From assembly GCA_021371995.1 (NCBI GenBank), contig JAJFVA010000010.1:124001-188000 (forward strand): a DNA stretch of 64,000 nucleotides, read 5' to 3'. The number at the start of each line of letters is the position of its first letter. The stretch's first letter is position 1. Source of the stretch: Methanoregulaceae archaeon (lineage in GTDB: Archaea; Halobacteriota; Methanomicrobia; Methanomicrobiales; Methanospirillaceae). A program made the position numbers and the translations under genes. Below are positions 32,873-41,576 of the stretch, one piece after another. A model generated the notes under the pieces. That model ran no database searches and was not told the DNA's origin. It saw nothing but the letters and a program-made list of their open reading frames with translations.

Positions 32873-34099
32873 CGGGACGCTCTGGATTTCAAGCTGCTTT
32901 TCAAGGAGCGGGAGGAACGTCCCTGCATCGCTCACCACCCCTATCGCCTGCATGGTTCCCCTGTCCATCAGTTTTGTGAGGGAGGAGGGGTTGATGTCCA
33001 CGCAGATGGTTTTCACGTAGGAGGGGAGGCAGTTCCCCACCGCTATGGAATGGAGGAGTGTTGCCACCATCAGTACCATCCCGCACCCTTCGACATGTTC
33101 ACGGATCTGGTCCTGCGCCACCACTGCATCGGTAATCACATCCGGGAGAGGGCCGTCATCACGAATGGATCCTGCAAGAACGAACGGAATGTCTCTTTGG
33201 ACGCATTCATACATGATCCCTCCCGTGATCACCCCGTCTTCGATTGCTTTCCTGATCGACCCGGATCGCATCACTTCCGATATGGCATAAAGATGATTTT
33301 TATGCCCCCCGGTAACAGGCTTTCCGGTGCAGATGTCCATGCCAAGCGACGTCCCGTAGAGGTTGTACTCGATATCATGGGTTGCGAGGGCGTTACCCGC
33401 AAAGAGAACATCAATGTATCCCTTCCGGACAATCGCTGCGAGTGCCCGCGCTGCTCCGGTATGAATAATGGCAGGACCGCCTACAAGACCAATTTTTCCA
33501 CCCTTCGCTTTCAGTGCGATCATTTCAGCTGCAACCTTCGCGATGATCGTTTCGCTCGGCCGTTCAGGAGAGACGGTGCCGTGCATGAATTCGAAATTAG
33601 AGAGCTGCCGGGGCCGTTCAGGGGGGTCCACCCTGACCCCTTCCTCTCCGACAACGACGAGGTCATTCTTTTTCAGTTTCGAGAGCGGTGTGCAACGGGC
33701 TGACCTCCCCTCCGGGTCGACAACGATAGTGCAGTCCATCTCAATATGTTCCACGGGAAGCCAGCATCCCCTGAACTTGACCGAGGTCGGGTGATGGGTG
33801 GTGGAGTAAAATCCTTTCGGAACAATACGGTCCCCTTCAGCAGGCGCTACATTGATCTCCTTCTCTTCGAGCAGGTGCGCACCAAAACGGTGGATTTCGG
33901 AGAGAATGGCCTGCAGCTGCTGATCGTTGTCAGCATTTACCTTCAGGCGTGCATAGCTCGGATCCATCTTCCGCTTGCCGACTTCAAAGGTGATAATCTC
34001 GAAGTTACCTCCCTTGTCCATGATCCGATCAAAGACCTTCGTCATGATGCCCGAGTCGATGATATGCCCCTCGAGCTCGACTTCGCGGAAGACCTGCAT
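32834..34099 (-). CDS. Ornithine cyclodeaminase-type protein, LOR/SDH family
   Basis: This 421-aa protein has an N-terminal regulatory/hydrolase-like part (residues 1-105, REVELEGHIIDSGIMTKV), the joining segment GFYSTTHHPTSVKF, and a C-terminal dinucleotide- or cofactor-binding part with GKIGLVGGPAIIHTGAA and LFAGNALATHDIEYNLYGTSLGMD. The family is the archaeal ornithine cyclodeaminase group (TIGR00300), linked to a nickel-pincer nucleotide cofactor and converting ornithine to proline. The activity in this organism is inferred. Its own promoter is probable (TAATATAAGC near 34123-34132). It overlaps the RaSEA-like gene tail to tail. Confidence 0.8.
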   Translation of the reverse strand: MQVFREVELEGHIIDSGIMTKVFDRIMDKGGNFEIITFEVGKRKMDPSYARLKVNADNDQQLQAILSEIHRFGAHLLEEKEINVAPAEGDRIVPKGFYSTTHHPTSVKFRGCWLPVEHIEMDCTIVVDPEGRSARCTPLSKLKKNDLVVVGEEGVRVDPPERPRQLSNFEFMHGTVSPERPSETIIAKVAAEMIALKAKGGKIGLVGGPAIIHTGAARALAAIVRKGYIDVLFAGNALATHDIEYNLYGTSLGMDICTGKPVTGGHKNHLYAISEVMRSGSIRKAIEDGVITGGIMYECVQRDIPFVLAGSIRDDGPLPDVITDAVVAQDQIREHVEGCGMVLMVATLLHSIAVGNCLPSYVKTICVDINPSSLTKLMDRGTMQAIGVVSDAGTFLPLLEKQLEIQSVPSASERHAIRFLE

Positions 34100-34173
34100 A
34101 GAAGTATAATTCAGTGGTGATCGCTTATATTATTTCCCCGGTTATCGGAGGAATCGGAAAAAACAGACTGTTC

Positions 34174-34782
34174 CTATTGTTTTTCAGATTCTCGTGCTCT
34201 AAAAACCAGACGAATGCGCTCCAGTTCATCCCGCGTATTTATGTTAAAAACAAGGCTCTCGTCATGAAAGAGGAGCTGACATTCCTCCTGCGGTCTTTCA
34301 ATGATGTCCCCCCGCAGGATATTGATCCCTGCGGGACAGGCAGGAACTCCGCAAACCTGGCCGACATATGATGAGCGGCATCCGGCGTTCATGGTCAGAT
34401 CCCTCGGGACCCAGACAGAGCATGCCTCTTTTCCAGATTCCCGGTACTTTCCTTCAATCTCCCGTATGACTGCAGGCTTCAGACAAGGGAGATCGGCGAC
34501 ACAGGTAAAAAAAGGATTCACCTCTTCAAGAAACCCTGCGGCTTCAACAATATCCTCAATATAGCCTGAACCGGAGGCGGTGAAATGAGGGATACCCCGC
34601 GCCCTGCACCAGTTGCGGGTGTAGGGTGTTTTTTTTGAGAGAATAACGATAACCTCGTGTCCTGCAGCCTGGAATGCATCGATGACATATTCGATCATCG
34701 GTGTTCCATTCAGGGTGACAAGGGGTTTTTCACCGAGATCAAGCCGGGTCCCACACCCGCCGGCAAGGATCAACGCATGCAT
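34174..34782 (-). CDS. cobY: GTP:adenosylcobinamide-phosphate guanylyltransferase
   Basis: This 202-aa nucleotidyltransferase begins MHALILAGGCGTRLDLGEKPLVTLNGTPMI, the sugar-nucleotidyltransferase signature, with the later ADLPCL metal region. CobY is the archaeal, non-orthologous replacement for CobU and activates adenosylcobinamide phosphate with GTP in the cobamide nucleotide loop. The alternative is MobA (molybdopterin guanylyltransferase). The neighbouring CobD-like gene, overlapping by 13 nt, decides for cobamide synthesis. Confidence 0.85.
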   Translation of the reverse strand: MHALILAGGCGTRLDLGEKPLVTLNGTPMIEYVIDAFQAAGHEVIVILSKKTPYTRNWCRARGIPHFTASGSGYIEDIVEAAGFLEEVNPFFTCVADLPCLKPAVIREIEGKYRESGKEACSVWVPRDLTMNAGCRSSYVGQVCGVPACPAGINILRGDIIERPQEECQLLFHDESLVFNINTRDELERIRLVFRARESEKQ

Positions 34783-35756
34783 GTTCCCATAGCCTCAAGG
34801 AGCTGGCGGTTCTCTTCCCGGGTCCGGACGGCAATCCTGATAGAATCCGGGAGCCCGAACGAATGGCAGTCCCGGACAAGGATACCCGATCGTGCCAGGC
34901 CGGCACAAAGTGCAGTGGCATCATACGGCAGGGTGAGGAGAAGGAAATTGGTCGAAGACGGATGCACCTTTACCGGGAACTCATGCAGGGCAGAGACCAG
35001 CCATTCCCGTTCTGCATTGATCCTTGACCGTGATCGTTCCAGCTCGTCAAAGACCCCGAATGCACGGATTGCAAACTGTTCAGCGATTGAATTCACGCTC
35101 CATGGAGGGCGGATGGTCTCAATCTGCTCGACAAGATCGGGATCTCCGAAGGCATATCCGAAACGGATCCCGGGAACAGAGAAGCATTTAGTGAGCGATC
35201 GGCAGGTAAAAACTGCGGGATCCCTGATATCCACAATACTCTGGCAGATGTCAGACAGTTCAATAAATGCTTCATCGACAAAGAGCAGGTTCACGTCTGA
35301 CAACTCATCAAGTACAGCGCTTCTTGTCTGCAGTGTGCCGGTCGGGTTATTCGGGTTGCAGAGAAATCCGGCAGAAGGCTGTTCTCCGTCTCTTGCAGGG
35401 AGGGCGCCGGCCAGTCTCGCCGACATTTCATACTCCCCGAAGGTTGGCTGCCTGATCCGGACACGATCGCCCGGAGATAAGGTGGCGAGGCAAAAAACCC
35501 TGATCAGCTCGATGGATCCGTTTCCCACCGCAATTTCTTCGACAGGTCTGTGGAACCTCCCGGCAATCGTCTCCTTAAGAAGCTGATACCGGTCATCCGG
35601 GTAACATGATACCATTTCACTGGAGATATCAAGGGAGACGGCTGGAGGCCAGGGGTTGAGATTCGCACTGAAGTCGATGACTTTCTCTCCTTTCTCCTGA
35701 CAGAATTGCCGGACAAGTCCGCCGTGCACCACTTTATCTGGAAGATCCCGGTTCAC
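34770..35756 (-). CDS. cobD: Threonine-phosphate decarboxylase-like aminotransferase
   Basis: This 328-aa fold-type I PLP enzyme has VVHGGLVR and IDFSANLNPWPP at the N-terminus, the CobD pattern. FLCNPNNPTGT binds the phosphate end, FVDEAF carries the cofactor Asp, and SLTKCFSVPGIRFGY includes the PLP lysine (about residue 205). CobD makes (R)-1-amino-2-propanol phosphate from threonine phosphate for the nucleotide loop of cobamides. Histidinol-phosphate aminotransferase is the close paralogue and cannot be fully excluded, but overlap with cobY supports CobD. Confidence 0.8.
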   Translation of the reverse strand: MNRDLPDKVVHGGLVRQFCQEKGEKVIDFSANLNPWPPAVSLDISSEMVSCYPDDRYQLLKETIAGRFHRPVEEIAVGNGSIELIRVFCLATLSPGDRVRIRQPTFGEYEMSARLAGALPARDGEQPSAGFLCNPNNPTGTLQTRSAVLDELSDVNLLFVDEAFIELSDICQSIVDIRDPAVFTCRSLTKCFSVPGIRFGYAFGDPDLVEQIETIRPPWSVNSIAEQFAIRAFGVFDELERSRSRINAEREWLVSALHEFPVKVHPSSTNFLLLTLPYDATALCAGLARSGILVRDCHSFGLPDSIRIAVRTREENRQLLEAMGTCMR

Positions 35757-35830
35757 GAAAGTATTCCCTTCAGAAATGGGAGCAACCGGACGATTAAGGT
35801 ATGCAGAAGGTATTTGAGAGGAAAAGCAAA

Positions 35831-35932
35831 AGTATATATACTATTGTGTTGAAGTAGGATTCATCTGCTCAAAGTCAGACAATCGGTAGCTCCATGACTG
35901 ACAAAAGGCAGACAAATGTCTGACAATTGTCA
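35831..35932 (+). promoter_or_regulatory. Promoter and palindrome array before the RHH-ftsZ genes
   Basis: Box A AGTATATATACTATT is at 35831-35845, predicting transcription near 35863. Downstream lie GTCAGACA (35874-35881), GACTGACA (35895-35902), CAGACA-AA-TGTCTG (35909-35922) and the perfect palindrome TGACAATTGTCA (35921-35932). The shared half-site is TGTC(T/A)GAC-like. The array ends 18 nt before a gene for a ribbon-helix-helix protein, a family that binds such repeats, so autoregulation of that gene and ftsZ is likely. Confidence 0.65.
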
Positions 35933-35950
35933 TATAATGAGGAACACAAA

Positions 35951-36127
35951 ATGCAGAGAATCACGCTCAGGCTTCCCGACCAGCAGATCGAGATGCTTCA
36001 GCAGATGGTGGAAGCGGGGGAGTTTCCTACCGTGTCTGAAGCCGTGCGGGATGCAGTCCGACAACTGATAGAGAAACGAGCGGGTCGTGTCCTCAAAGAG
36101 AGTGACCAGGTTTCATTCAAGGTTTAG
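35951..36127 (+). CDS. Ribbon-helix-helix transcription regulator, 58 aa
   Basis: This 58-aa protein begins [19 protein letters not shown] and continues [25 protein letters not shown], the strand-helix-helix of the CopG/Arc fold. The strand residues (Gln, Thr, Arg) contact DNA in the dimer. The start at 35951 has GAGG (35938-35941) upstream; a TTG at 35927 is less likely. It stands 11 nt before ftsZ, behind a palindrome array it may itself bind. It is probably an autorepressor and regulator of ftsZ. Confidence 0.85.
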   Translation: MQRITLRLPDQQIEMLQQMVEAGEFPTVSEAVRDAVRQLIEKRAGRVLKESDQVSFKV

Positions 36128-36138
36128 GAGGGTCAGAA

Positions 36139-37296
36139 ATGCAGAGTATTATCAATGAAGCGCTTAAAAACGCAGAAATTGAGAAAGAACTGAAAAGTCC
36201 GCAGAGTTCTGTGGATGACGACTTCATCGGACAGCCGCGTATCATGATCATCGGCTGCGGTGGAGCCGGGAACAACACCGTCAACCGCCTTCACCACATG
36301 GGAGTGGCAGGGGCGGAGACACTTGCAATCAATACCGACAAGCAGCACCTGGACATGATCCAGGCCGACAAAAGAGTCCTGATCGGAAAGTCGCTCACCA
36401 GGGGACTTGGTGCGGGCGGGTATCCCGATGTTGGGAAGCGTGCCGCAGAGATGGCACGGCCAACTCTCGAAGCCCTTCTTGAAAATGCCGATCTTGTGTT
36501 CATCACCGCCGGTATGGGTGGAGGAACCGGGACAGGCTCAGCCCCCGTTGTAGCCCAGATCGCGAAGGAGCAGGGCGCCATCGTTGTCGGAATGGTCAGC
36601 TATCCATTTCAGGTTGAGAAAGCCCGCCTGATTCGGGCAGAGGAGGGGCTTGAGACGCTCGCTTCCAACTCCGACTCGGTCATTGTGCTCGACAACAACC
36701 GCCTGAAGAACTTTGTGCCAAACCTCCCCCTCGGACAGGCTTTCTCGGTCATGGACCAGCTGATTGGTGAGACCGTGAAGGGGATCTCCGAGACCATCAC
36801 CGAGCCGTCGCTCATCAACATTGATTATGCTGATGTGCGGGCGATCATGAGCAAGGGAGGAGTTGCGGTGATGCTGGTAGGCGAAAGCAAGCAGCAGAAC
36901 AAATCTGAAAGCGTTGTCAGGGAATGCCTGAGCAACCCGATGCTTGACGTCGATTACCGCGGAGCAACCGGAAGTCTCATCCACATCACCGGTGGAAGTG
37001 ACCTTACCCTGCAGGATGCCGAAGAGATTGCCACCTCGCTCACCTATGAACTTGACCCGCACGCCGATGTAATCTGGGGTGCCCGCGTCAGGAATGATAT
37101 GGAGGGCAAAGTCCGCGTCATGGCCATCATGACAGGAGTGCAGAGTGGAAAGATTCTTGGAAACCGTGTCTCTTACAAGTCGGTTCTCGAGGAGGAGGCC
37201 AGGAAAACGGAGAACCCGAAGGTCCCCCAGCTCCCCAAGAACCGCAAGGCGCGGGACTTTACGAGCGGAGGTAACTTACTCGAATGGGTTGGATAA
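36139..37296 (+). CDS. ftsZ: Cell-division GTPase FtsZ
   Basis: This 385-aa protein has [17 protein letters not shown] (about residues 35-51), the tubulin signature [12 protein letters not shown] (about 125-136) and, later, [19 protein letters not shown], the T7-loop region that activates GTP hydrolysis. It assembles into filaments that form the division ring. The first 30 residues are a polar extension, and the C-terminal tail ([16 protein letters not shown]) is a plausible partner-binding peptide. GGAGG stands 7 nt upstream. Coupling to a dedicated RHH regulator is the interesting feature. Archaeal FtsZ paralogues elsewhere in the genome are likely. Confidence 0.95.
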   Translation: MQSIINEALKNAEIEKELKSPQSSVDDDFIGQPRIMIIGCGGAGNNTVNRLHHMGVAGAETLAINTDKQHLDMIQADKRVLIGKSLTRGLGAGGYPDVGKRAAEMARPTLEALLENADLVFITAGMGGGTGTGSAPVVAQIAKEQGAIVVGMVSYPFQVEKARLIRAEEGLETLASNSDSVIVLDNNRLKNFVPNLPLGQAFSVMDQLIGETVKGISETITEPSLINIDYADVRAIMSKGGVAVMLVGESKQQNKSESVVRECLSNPMLDVDYRGATGSLIHITGGSDLTLQDAEEIATSLTYELDPHADVIWGARVRNDMEGKVRVMAIMTGVQSGKILGNRVSYKSVLEEEARKTENPKVPQLPKNRKARDFTSGGNLLEWVG

Positions 37297-37319
37297 AAAA
37301 ACGATACCACCTTGATTCA

Positions 37320-37361
37320 CAACTGCCCCGGCACATCTGCCACCTTGTGCCGGAATATACC
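37320..37361. repeat. 42-bp hairpin repeat, first copy
   Basis: Identical over 42 bp to 37449-37490. Inside it CCGGCACA and TGTGCCGG form a perfect 8-bp stem with a 10-nt loop. It begins 23 nt past the ftsZ stop and may stabilise or end the ftsZ mRNA. Confidence 0.7.
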
Positions 37362-37448
37362 AACAATCATAAGCGGAATCGGGTCCTGACACCTGATTGC
37401 CCTTTTTTCAGCAGGGTCAGGAGTAATAACTGATACCGTCCCGCATTG

Positions 37449-37490
37449 CAACTGCCCCGGCACATCTGCCACCTTGTGCCGGAATATACC
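37449..37490. repeat. 42-bp hairpin repeat, second copy
   Basis: Second copy, 129 bp downstream, with the same perfect stem-loop. The sequences after both copies are also related (ACCTGATTGCCC against ACCTGGTTGTCC, each before a T6 run and a CAGGA motif), so a unit of about 130 bp has been duplicated and has diverged outside the hairpin. Most of the region 37297-37730 is explained by these two units; I see no gene in it. Confidence 0.7.
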
Positions 37491-37731
37491 CACAAATCAG
37501 ACTCAGGTCCCGGACCTGGTTGTCCTGTTTTTTCATCTTGAACACTGACAGGACCATAATGGTATGGCAACTGACACCAGGCATATCCGACCAGATACCA
37601 CATACGGGATTTTGACAGCATATACCGGCAGATACCGCCCAATCAACAGGAAATCATTCTCTTCAGCCTGCTTGCCAGTCTTCCGTCGCTCGGAAATTAT
37701 TAAATCAGAGGATGACGTGTACAATATAGAA

Positions 37732-37745
37732 AATCCTTAAGGATT
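37732..37745. promoter_or_regulatory. 14-bp perfect palindrome
   Basis: AATCCTTAAGGATT is self-complementary and follows a TATA-like TACAATATAG at 37720-37729. It may be an operator for the transcript leading to the small frame at 37842 and the coiled-coil gene. Confidence 0.4.
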
Positions 37746-37841
37746 ATCCCACACGGAACCGTCTGCTGTGTGAAGGGTTATTCCCGGAAGTTTTCAAAAC
37801 AGGCATCCGGAAAAATTCCCTTCTGGTATCGGGAGTCGAAC

Positions 37842-38063
37842 ATGATGGACAGACAATTGAACAAGGGCTCGAGCAAAATCGCATACGCGGTGCGTGCTGG
37901 CGCCCGGTCTCTCTTACAAAGGAAGGGACTCTCTTTTACCGTTCCTGACATGAGTGACTGTAAGCATCAGACATGCGCAGTTGACTGTATCCATATTATC
38001 CGGCACACCGTTCCGAAACAGGATAATTACCCGGCCAAGGTCGAGGGAGGTAGGGCATGTTGA
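37842..38063 (+). CDS. Possible small protein, 73 aa (weak)
   Basis: An ATG pair at 37842/37845 follows GGGAG at a fair distance, and the frame runs to a stop overlapping the next gene by 7 nt. The product has three cysteines and a histidine close together (DCKHQTCAVDC) but fits no family I know. The overlap with a well-supported start and the presence of a TATA/palindrome upstream are the only support. It could equally be leader sequence. Confidence 0.3.
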   Translation: MMDRQLNKGSSKIAYAVRAGARSLLQRKGLSFTVPDMSDCKHQTCAVDCIHIIRHTVPKQDNYPAKVEGGRAC

Positions 38064-38917
38064 ACGAACTGATTGAGAAACGTAAAAAGATTCTTGCCGA
38101 GTCTGAACAGCATAAAAACCGAAGAAATGAACTCAACGCGAATGCCAGCAAATTCGCTCGCGAACGGAACACCTTAAACAACCAGACCCGGGAGTATGTT
38201 GAGGAAGCGCAGAAGAACAAGGAGCAGCGCGACCAATTCAACAACGAGGTCCAGGCGTTAAAGGACCAGCGGAACGAGATCAATGAACAGGCCAATACCC
38301 TGTTTGAAGAGATCGAGGGGTTTAAAAAAGACCACGGCGGAATGAAAAACCGTGGATTAAAAGAGCTCCAGAAACAGATCGAGCACCTTGAATTCCGCCA
38401 GCAGACAGAGGTCATCAGCACTGACAAGGAACGCGAGCTGATCGAAAAGATCAAGCAGATGAAAGAATCGATGCGTGAGCAGGAAGCTGAACTTGAGCAG
38501 AACAAGGAAGTAAAAGTAAAAGTCACTACTGCCCGCGATCTTCGCCGCCAGGCCTCTGAAATGCATGCAAAGGTCACCGAAATGGCAGAGCTTGCCCAGA
38601 AGCACCATGACATGATGGTCGAGTTCTACCGGAAAGCTGACAAATCCCGGGAGGATGCCGATGCATCCCACCGTAATTTTGTCGAGGCCCAGGAGGCAGC
38701 TGATGCTGAGCACAAATACTTCATTGCATGCCAGAAAGAATTACGCGACTATGACAAGGTGATATCCGGCCTCCGCAAGAAGACCAAAAAGGCCAAGGTA
38801 TCAAAAGAGCAGAAGGCGGTCAGGAAGGAGGCCGAGCACCTGTTCAAGATGTTCAGGGCAGGGGAGAAACTCACTACCGATGACATCCTTCTCCTCCAGC
38901 GCTCAAAACTTATATAA
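38057..38917 (+). CDS. Coiled-coil protein (COG1340-like)
   Basis: This 286-aa protein is almost wholly heptad-patterned helix rich in Glu, Lys, Gln, Arg and Asn from residue 1 to about 235 (LIEKRKKILAESEQHKNRRNELN, then LKELQKQIEHLEFRQQTEV). A basic C-terminal section (GLRKKTKKAKVSKEQKA) and LTTDDILLLQ follow. This matches the uncharacterised archaeal coiled-coil group COG1340, probably structural or a scaffold. GGAGGT lies 7 nt before the ATG. The location after ftsZ hints at a cell-shape or division role, which is inference. Confidence 0.82.
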   Translation: MLNELIEKRKKILAESEQHKNRRNELNANASKFARERNTLNNQTREYVEEAQKNKEQRDQFNNEVQALKDQRNEINEQANTLFEEIEGFKKDHGGMKNRGLKELQKQIEHLEFRQQTEVISTDKERELIEKIKQMKESMREQEAELEQNKEVKVKVTTARDLRRQASEMHAKVTEMAELAQKHHDMMVEFYRKADKSREDADASHRNFVEAQEAADAEHKYFIACQKELRDYDKVISGLRKKTKKAKVSKEQKAVRKEAEHLFKMFRAGEKLTTDDILLLQRSKLI

Positions 38918-38978
38918 CTTTATTTTTCCCCGGTTACCGAAGTAACCATTTAATAGATATATCGCGATTTCTATAGTG

Positions 38979-40103
38979 ATGCAAACGGGGCGGACACTGG
39001 TTCTCTGTGTCGATCGGGACGATGATATCGGATATAAAGGTAAAATCGAGAGCCCCGTCATCGGCCGTCCGGCATGCCTCAGGGCAGCCTATGCACTCGC
39101 CCTTGCCGACCCTGAAGATTCCGATCTTAATGCCATTTTCCAGGCCATTAAAATGTATGATGAACTCTCCGCTGCTGGTGAGAGCGTGGAGATTGCGCTC
39201 GTTGCTGGCGACCATATGCACATGCTCGAGGGCGACCGAAAGATTGGTGCATCGATCGACAGCCTTGTCAAAGAGACAGGGGTCGACAACTGTATTGTTG
39301 TCACCGATGGTGCAGAAGATGAATTTGTGATTCCTATCGTCCAGTCAAGGGTTCCTGTCTCAAGCATCCGGAGAGTCATTGTCAGTCAGATGCCCAATCT
39401 CGAAGGGACCTATTACCTGATAAAAAAATTCTTCAATGACCCCAAGGTTTCCCGGCTGGTCCTTGTCCCTGTCGGCCTCCTGATGCTTCTGTGGCCGATA
39501 GCATACCTGCTGGGAAGATCGGAACTTGCACCGGTTATCGTGGTCGGAGCCATCGGTATTTATCTCCTGTATCGTGGTCTTGGTGTCGATGACCTTTTCA
39601 GGGGGTTTGCAACAGCGCTCCAGACCTCACTCACACGGGGCCGGTTCTCATTTGTCACCTATATCGCAGGGATCCTTCTCGTGATTATCGGTATAATTCT
39701 GGGACTGATGAATATCCTTATTTATTACACTGAGGTAGGGATCCTTCTCTACGTGCTCATGTTCGTCTATGGTGCGGTGCTCTGGATCGCCCTTGCCGGG
39801 ATCGTCGCTTCTGCGGGAATTGTTATCGATAATTTCTTCCATGACCGTCAGAGCCTTGCCAAAGTTATTGTCTTTCCGTTCTTTATCGGAGCTATCGGTC
39901 TGATCACCTATGGGGCAAGTATCTATGCCATTGCGGTCAGTAACGTCCCGGATTTCCCATTTTCGACAGCAAATGCAATAACATATATGCTCTACGGCAC
40001 CATAGGAGGCCTCGTTTGTGCATTTGCGGGCATCGGAATCCAACATCTTGTCAATCGATACGTCACGACCAGTGAAACCCCGGACGTAATCGAGCTGATC
40101 TGA
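38979..40103 (+). CDS. DUF373 membrane protein
   Basis: This 374-aa protein has a soluble N-terminal half (LVLCVDRDDDIGYKG, GRPACLRAAYALALADPEDSDLNAI, VALVAGDHMHMLEGDR) and a C-terminal half with about six membrane helices. That is the DUF373 family of archaea, function unknown. The N-terminal part looks like a nucleotide- or phosphate-binding Rossmann-like domain facing the cytosol. The box A TTTAATAG (about 38949-38956) is about 26 nt before the ATG, so the mRNA should be leaderless. A GTG directly before the ATG (38976) is not needed. A hairpin GGTTAC-CGAA-GTAACC (38932-38947) sits just upstream of box A. Confidence 0.85.
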   Translation: MQTGRTLVLCVDRDDDIGYKGKIESPVIGRPACLRAAYALALADPEDSDLNAIFQAIKMYDELSAAGESVEIALVAGDHMHMLEGDRKIGASIDSLVKETGVDNCIVVTDGAEDEFVIPIVQSRVPVSSIRRVIVSQMPNLEGTYYLIKKFFNDPKVSRLVLVPVGLLMLLWPIAYLLGRSELAPVIVVGAIGIYLLYRGLGVDDLFRGFATALQTSLTRGRFSFVTYIAGILLVIIGIILGLMNILIYYTEVGILLYVLMFVYGAVLWIALAGIVASAGIVIDNFFHDRQSLAKVIVFPFFIGAIGLITYGASIYAIAVSNVPDFPFSTANAITYMLYGTIGGLVCAFAGIGIQHLVNRYVTTSETPDVIELI

Positions 40104-40692
40104 ATACACCGGGATTCTTCCTTTTATTCATCGGCATATCGATCAGATGGTTCCCTGCCTCTCTCCCGTGCCAATTCCAGAGAACCTCCTCTTTACCTGG
40201 GGTGAGACAACAGGAATATCAACAAGATTCATCAAGTTCCGTCCGCACCGGAACCATCTATGGGATGCTGATTATTGGACTTCCTGGTACTATTTCAGTC
40301 AAAGATGCTTTGGACGCAATAGTATCAGAAGTTACCATCGGTATAAAGGGTATAGTACCAATTTCACCATTGAATCTGCCAATCAGTTAACGATTGTAAA
40401 CAGGCCATCCCCACAGTCCTGACATCATTAGCAGAAAAGTCATACCACAATAGGAACAGAAAAGAAAGGATCGGTGATTGATACCGGGTTATCGCATAGG
40501 GTCGGGTGGCCACAGCGGTGGGGGTAAGCCAAAAGGCGCAACCCACAGGAGTGTCTTGACCAGGAACCTGAATGGTACTACCGTGCATCATTAGCAGTTG
40601 GAATGACACTATCCCCTCATTGTTAAAAGAGTTTGATCCCACTCTCTTCCAGCATTCAAAAAGACGGTGAAACCGGTCCTGAATAATCCCGT
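40104..40692. other. Gene-free stretch, 590 nt
   Basis: No frame here is convincing. The longest (40202-40390, 62 aa) has no ribosome site and no known pattern. The 12-mer CATCATTAGCAG occurs at 40424-40435 and again at about 40586-40597, an isolated direct repeat of unclear meaning. The stretch may be decayed sequence. Confidence 0.5.
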
Positions 40693-41139
40693 TCAGGTAG
40701 CAAAATAACCGATCCCGTTCGGGATCTCGTTCACTCCCGCATATTCGCGGGAGACCTGGGGAGTAGTAATCCGGAGGGTGGGTATGAGGACGTTGAAAGA
40801 ATGAGACGGGAACCAGTAGACACCCCGCCCATATGAGTAGGAGACATCGTCCACAACAAGTTCAGCGGAATTCAGGTCGAGACTTTTCACCTCGGCATCC
40901 TCATAATTGAGCACGGTAAGGAGCCGGTTTTTAAGATCCTGTTTTCCAAGCAGAAGAACAATCACCCGTGTCGGTTCATCAAGGGTATACTTCATATTAA
41001 TGTTGGCTTTTCCCCCGTCAAGGGTGATGTCAACCGCTTCAATAGTGATATAGCCGTATTTATCGGTATTCGTCGCAAGTGCAGGTACTGCGAGGGCAGC
41101 CATAAAAATCAGGCACACTGCGATGGCCCAGCCTTTCAT
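40693..41139 (-). CDS. Exported protein, 148 aa
   Basis: It has a clear signal peptide (MKGWAIAVCLIFMAALAVPALA, cleavage after about residue 22) and a mature part of about 125 residues with beta-strand character (YGYITIEAVDITLDGGKANINMKY, then TPQVSREYAGVNEIPNGIGYF). No anchor or metal site is seen, so it is probably free or surface associated outside the cell. The family is unknown to me, but the regular beta pattern resembles a small immunoglobulin-like domain. TTTTATATCC at 41161-41170 is a likely box A. Confidence 0.7.
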   Translation of the reverse strand: MKGWAIAVCLIFMAALAVPALATNTDKYGYITIEAVDITLDGGKANINMKYTLDEPTRVIVLLLGKQDLKNRLLTVLNYEDAEVKSLDLNSAELVVDDVSYSYGRGVYWFPSHSFNVLIPTLRITTPQVSREYAGVNEIPNGIGYFAT

Positions 41140-41290
41140 TGAATACTAAGTGATGTTGAGACTTTTATATCCTTTCTGGTGGTTACCAGCATGAACTACG
41201 GGGTACACCCCTTGAACCCGGGAGTTATAGGGAAAACCTGGGATTCCTTTCAGACAGGTGGGTGGAAAAACGGATAAAAAAAAGGTGAAT

Positions 41291-41566
41291 TCATCTCTGG
41301 TTTACGAGAACAATTTCAATGCTGGAAACGTTTGTCTTTCCGCTGTCCGTGTCGATAATCTCGGTAGAGGTGATGATCTCTTTCTTACTCACGTTTTCGA
41401 GAAACCGGTTCAGGGCAATCTCGGCGGTATCAACAGCCCGGGATATGGCTTTTCCCCGTGCCTTGATCGCGACTTCTGAGGCTCCATTGTTGAACTGTGT
41501 TACTACTGCGAGCACGTAGTTCATGACCGGTTTGTTTCCGACGAATACTGTGTTGTCTTTCAGCAT
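41291..41566 (-). CDS. albA: DNA/RNA-binding protein Alba
   Basis: This 91-aa protein contains [22 protein letters not shown] (from residue 4), with the lysine and valine pattern of the Alba loop. [22 protein letters not shown] and the C-terminal [11 protein letters not shown] strand complete the Alba fold. It binds double-stranded DNA and RNA as a dimer and organises archaeal chromatin; the Lys in NKPVM is a modification and contact site. The start is ATG 41566 rather than the GTG three codons before. It lies 10 nt past asd on the same strand and is probably cotranscribed. Confidence 0.93.
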   Translation of the reverse strand: MLKDNTVFVGNKPVMNYVLAVVTQFNNGASEVAIKARGKAISRAVDTAEIALNRFLENVSKKEIITSTEIIDTDSGKTNVSSIEIVLVNQR

Positions 41567-41576
41567 GGATACCACT

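Noticed and set aside
37320-37490. Possible two-repeat CRISPR or att sites of an integrated element
   Set aside because: Only two copies with related, not unique, flanks; no integrase or foreign genes between them.
40202-40390. 62-aa open frame in the 40.1-40.7 kb gap
   Set aside because: No ribosome site, no motif, and overlapping frames of similar length exist; treated as noncoding.
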